Assembly: GCF_022549785.1 (NCBI RefSeq)
Contig: NZ_JAKZGO010000002.1
Span: 342,708 to 406,707, forward strand
Direction of reading: 5' to 3'
DNA from: Belliella alkalica
GTDB lineage: Bacteria; Bacteroidota; Bacteroidia; Cytophagales; Cyclobacteriaceae
Length of the DNA: 64,000 nucleotides
Shown here: one piece after another, positions 63,778 through 64,000 of the stretch
Layout of the letters: each line of letters starts with the position of its first letter
How positions within the stretch are numbered: position 1 is the stretch's first letter
Notes under the pieces: generated by a model
Databases searched by the model: none
What the model saw: only the letters and a program-made list of their open reading frames with translations
What the model was told of the DNA's origin: nothing
Translations under genes and position numbers: made by a program

Positions 63778-64000
63778 ATGAATAAGTCAATCAATAGAAG
63801 AAATTGGATTAAGTCCTCACTCTTAGGTCTAGGAGCCTTGACAGTGAGCCCTGCAATTGCGCTCAGCAGAAGAGAATCAGGTCTTCATGTTTACCAACCA
63901 GAAAGTGCCCTTAAAGAATATATACCCACTTATAATTACGATGAGTCTAGAATGATAGCTAGGCTTTCTGCAAATGAAAATCCTTATGGTCCTTCCCCAA
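63778..64000 (+). CDS. Exported PLP-dependent aminotransferase, partial at window end
   Basis: The first 74 codons of a gene that runs off the window. The N-terminus MNKSINRRNWIKSSLLGLGA followed by LTVSPAIA looks like a twin-arginine (Tat) signal (RRNWIKSS), so the protein is probably exported folded. Then AESALK-like sequence leads to RLSANENPYGPSP, the start of the histidinol-phosphate aminotransferase (class I/II) domain. Tat export of a PLP enzyme fits with cofactor loading before export. Confidence 0.8.
   Translation, partial: MNKSINRRNWIKSSLLGLGALTVSPAIALSRRESGLHVYQPESALKEYIPTYNYDESRMIARLSANENPYGPSP

Overview
The window reads as a chromosomal segment of a Bacteroidota bacterium, most likely of the Cyclobacteriaceae (Algoriphagus/Belliella-like). 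The grounds are an AT-rich base composition, many lipoproteins and signal peptides of Bacteroidota type, a complete SUF operon, a short O-succinylbenzoate-CoA ligase, a DUF4221 lipoprotein, and the pairing of a photolyase with a TIGR03643/DUF2805 protein. The genus is an inference. I see no rRNA, tRNA, CRISPR array, prophage or intact insertion sequence. Most of the window is housekeeping DNA. The accessory signal lies in the long intergenic gaps.

Layout: 1-6.5 kb holds a GSCFA protein, PriA and a TlpA-like thioredoxin, separated by unusually long gaps filled with palindromic repeats, tandem repeats and low-complexity tracts. 6.8-14.9 kb holds Tex, an outer-membrane-type protein, an XRE/S24 repressor operon with overlapping palindromes upstream, an OmpA lipoprotein, a hypothetical protein, the pseudouridine synthase RluF and a baeRF-like protein. 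14.9-21 kb holds a DUF4221 lipoprotein, an ATP-grasp enzyme, a DUF2141 protein, the divergent menaquinone genes menE and menB, and a hydrolase. 21-28.8 kb holds a PAS/DHp protein without a kinase domain, a universal stress protein, a sulfur-transfer group (metallo-beta-lactamase/rhodanese, sterol desaturase, small membrane protein, rhodanese), a photolyase with its divergent partner, and an orphan antitoxin followed by a decayed PIN toxin. 28.9-39.7 kb holds hydrolases (penicillin-acylase type, three esterases), ProC, an aminopeptidase/ATP-grasp pair, a cytochrome c'-like lipoprotein and RsmE. 39.8-50.8 kb holds a DEAD-box helicase with a structured leader, an acyl-CoA-binding protein, citrate synthase, the seven-gene sufBCDSE-DUF59-bacilliredoxin operon and an Lrp regulator. 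51-64 kb holds a peptide-degradation group (M14, S9, sodium symporter), a GH3 enzyme, a membrane-linked metalloprotease-like protein, an EEP-family protein, a DUF1080 lipoprotein, an IscA-like protein and the start of an exported aminotransferase.

The most unusual structure is a mosaic family of intergenic palindromic repeats in five gaps (about 8 copies). One palindromic module appears to be inserted inside the loop of another, and the copies share conserved outer flanks. Other points worth a second look are a 209-bp tandem repeat whose last unit encodes the C-terminus of the TlpA-like protein, two mRNA leaders whose hairpins would mask the start region, overlapping palindromes before the XRE operon, and a toxin pseudogene. 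All function calls come from reading the sequence. No database search was run.
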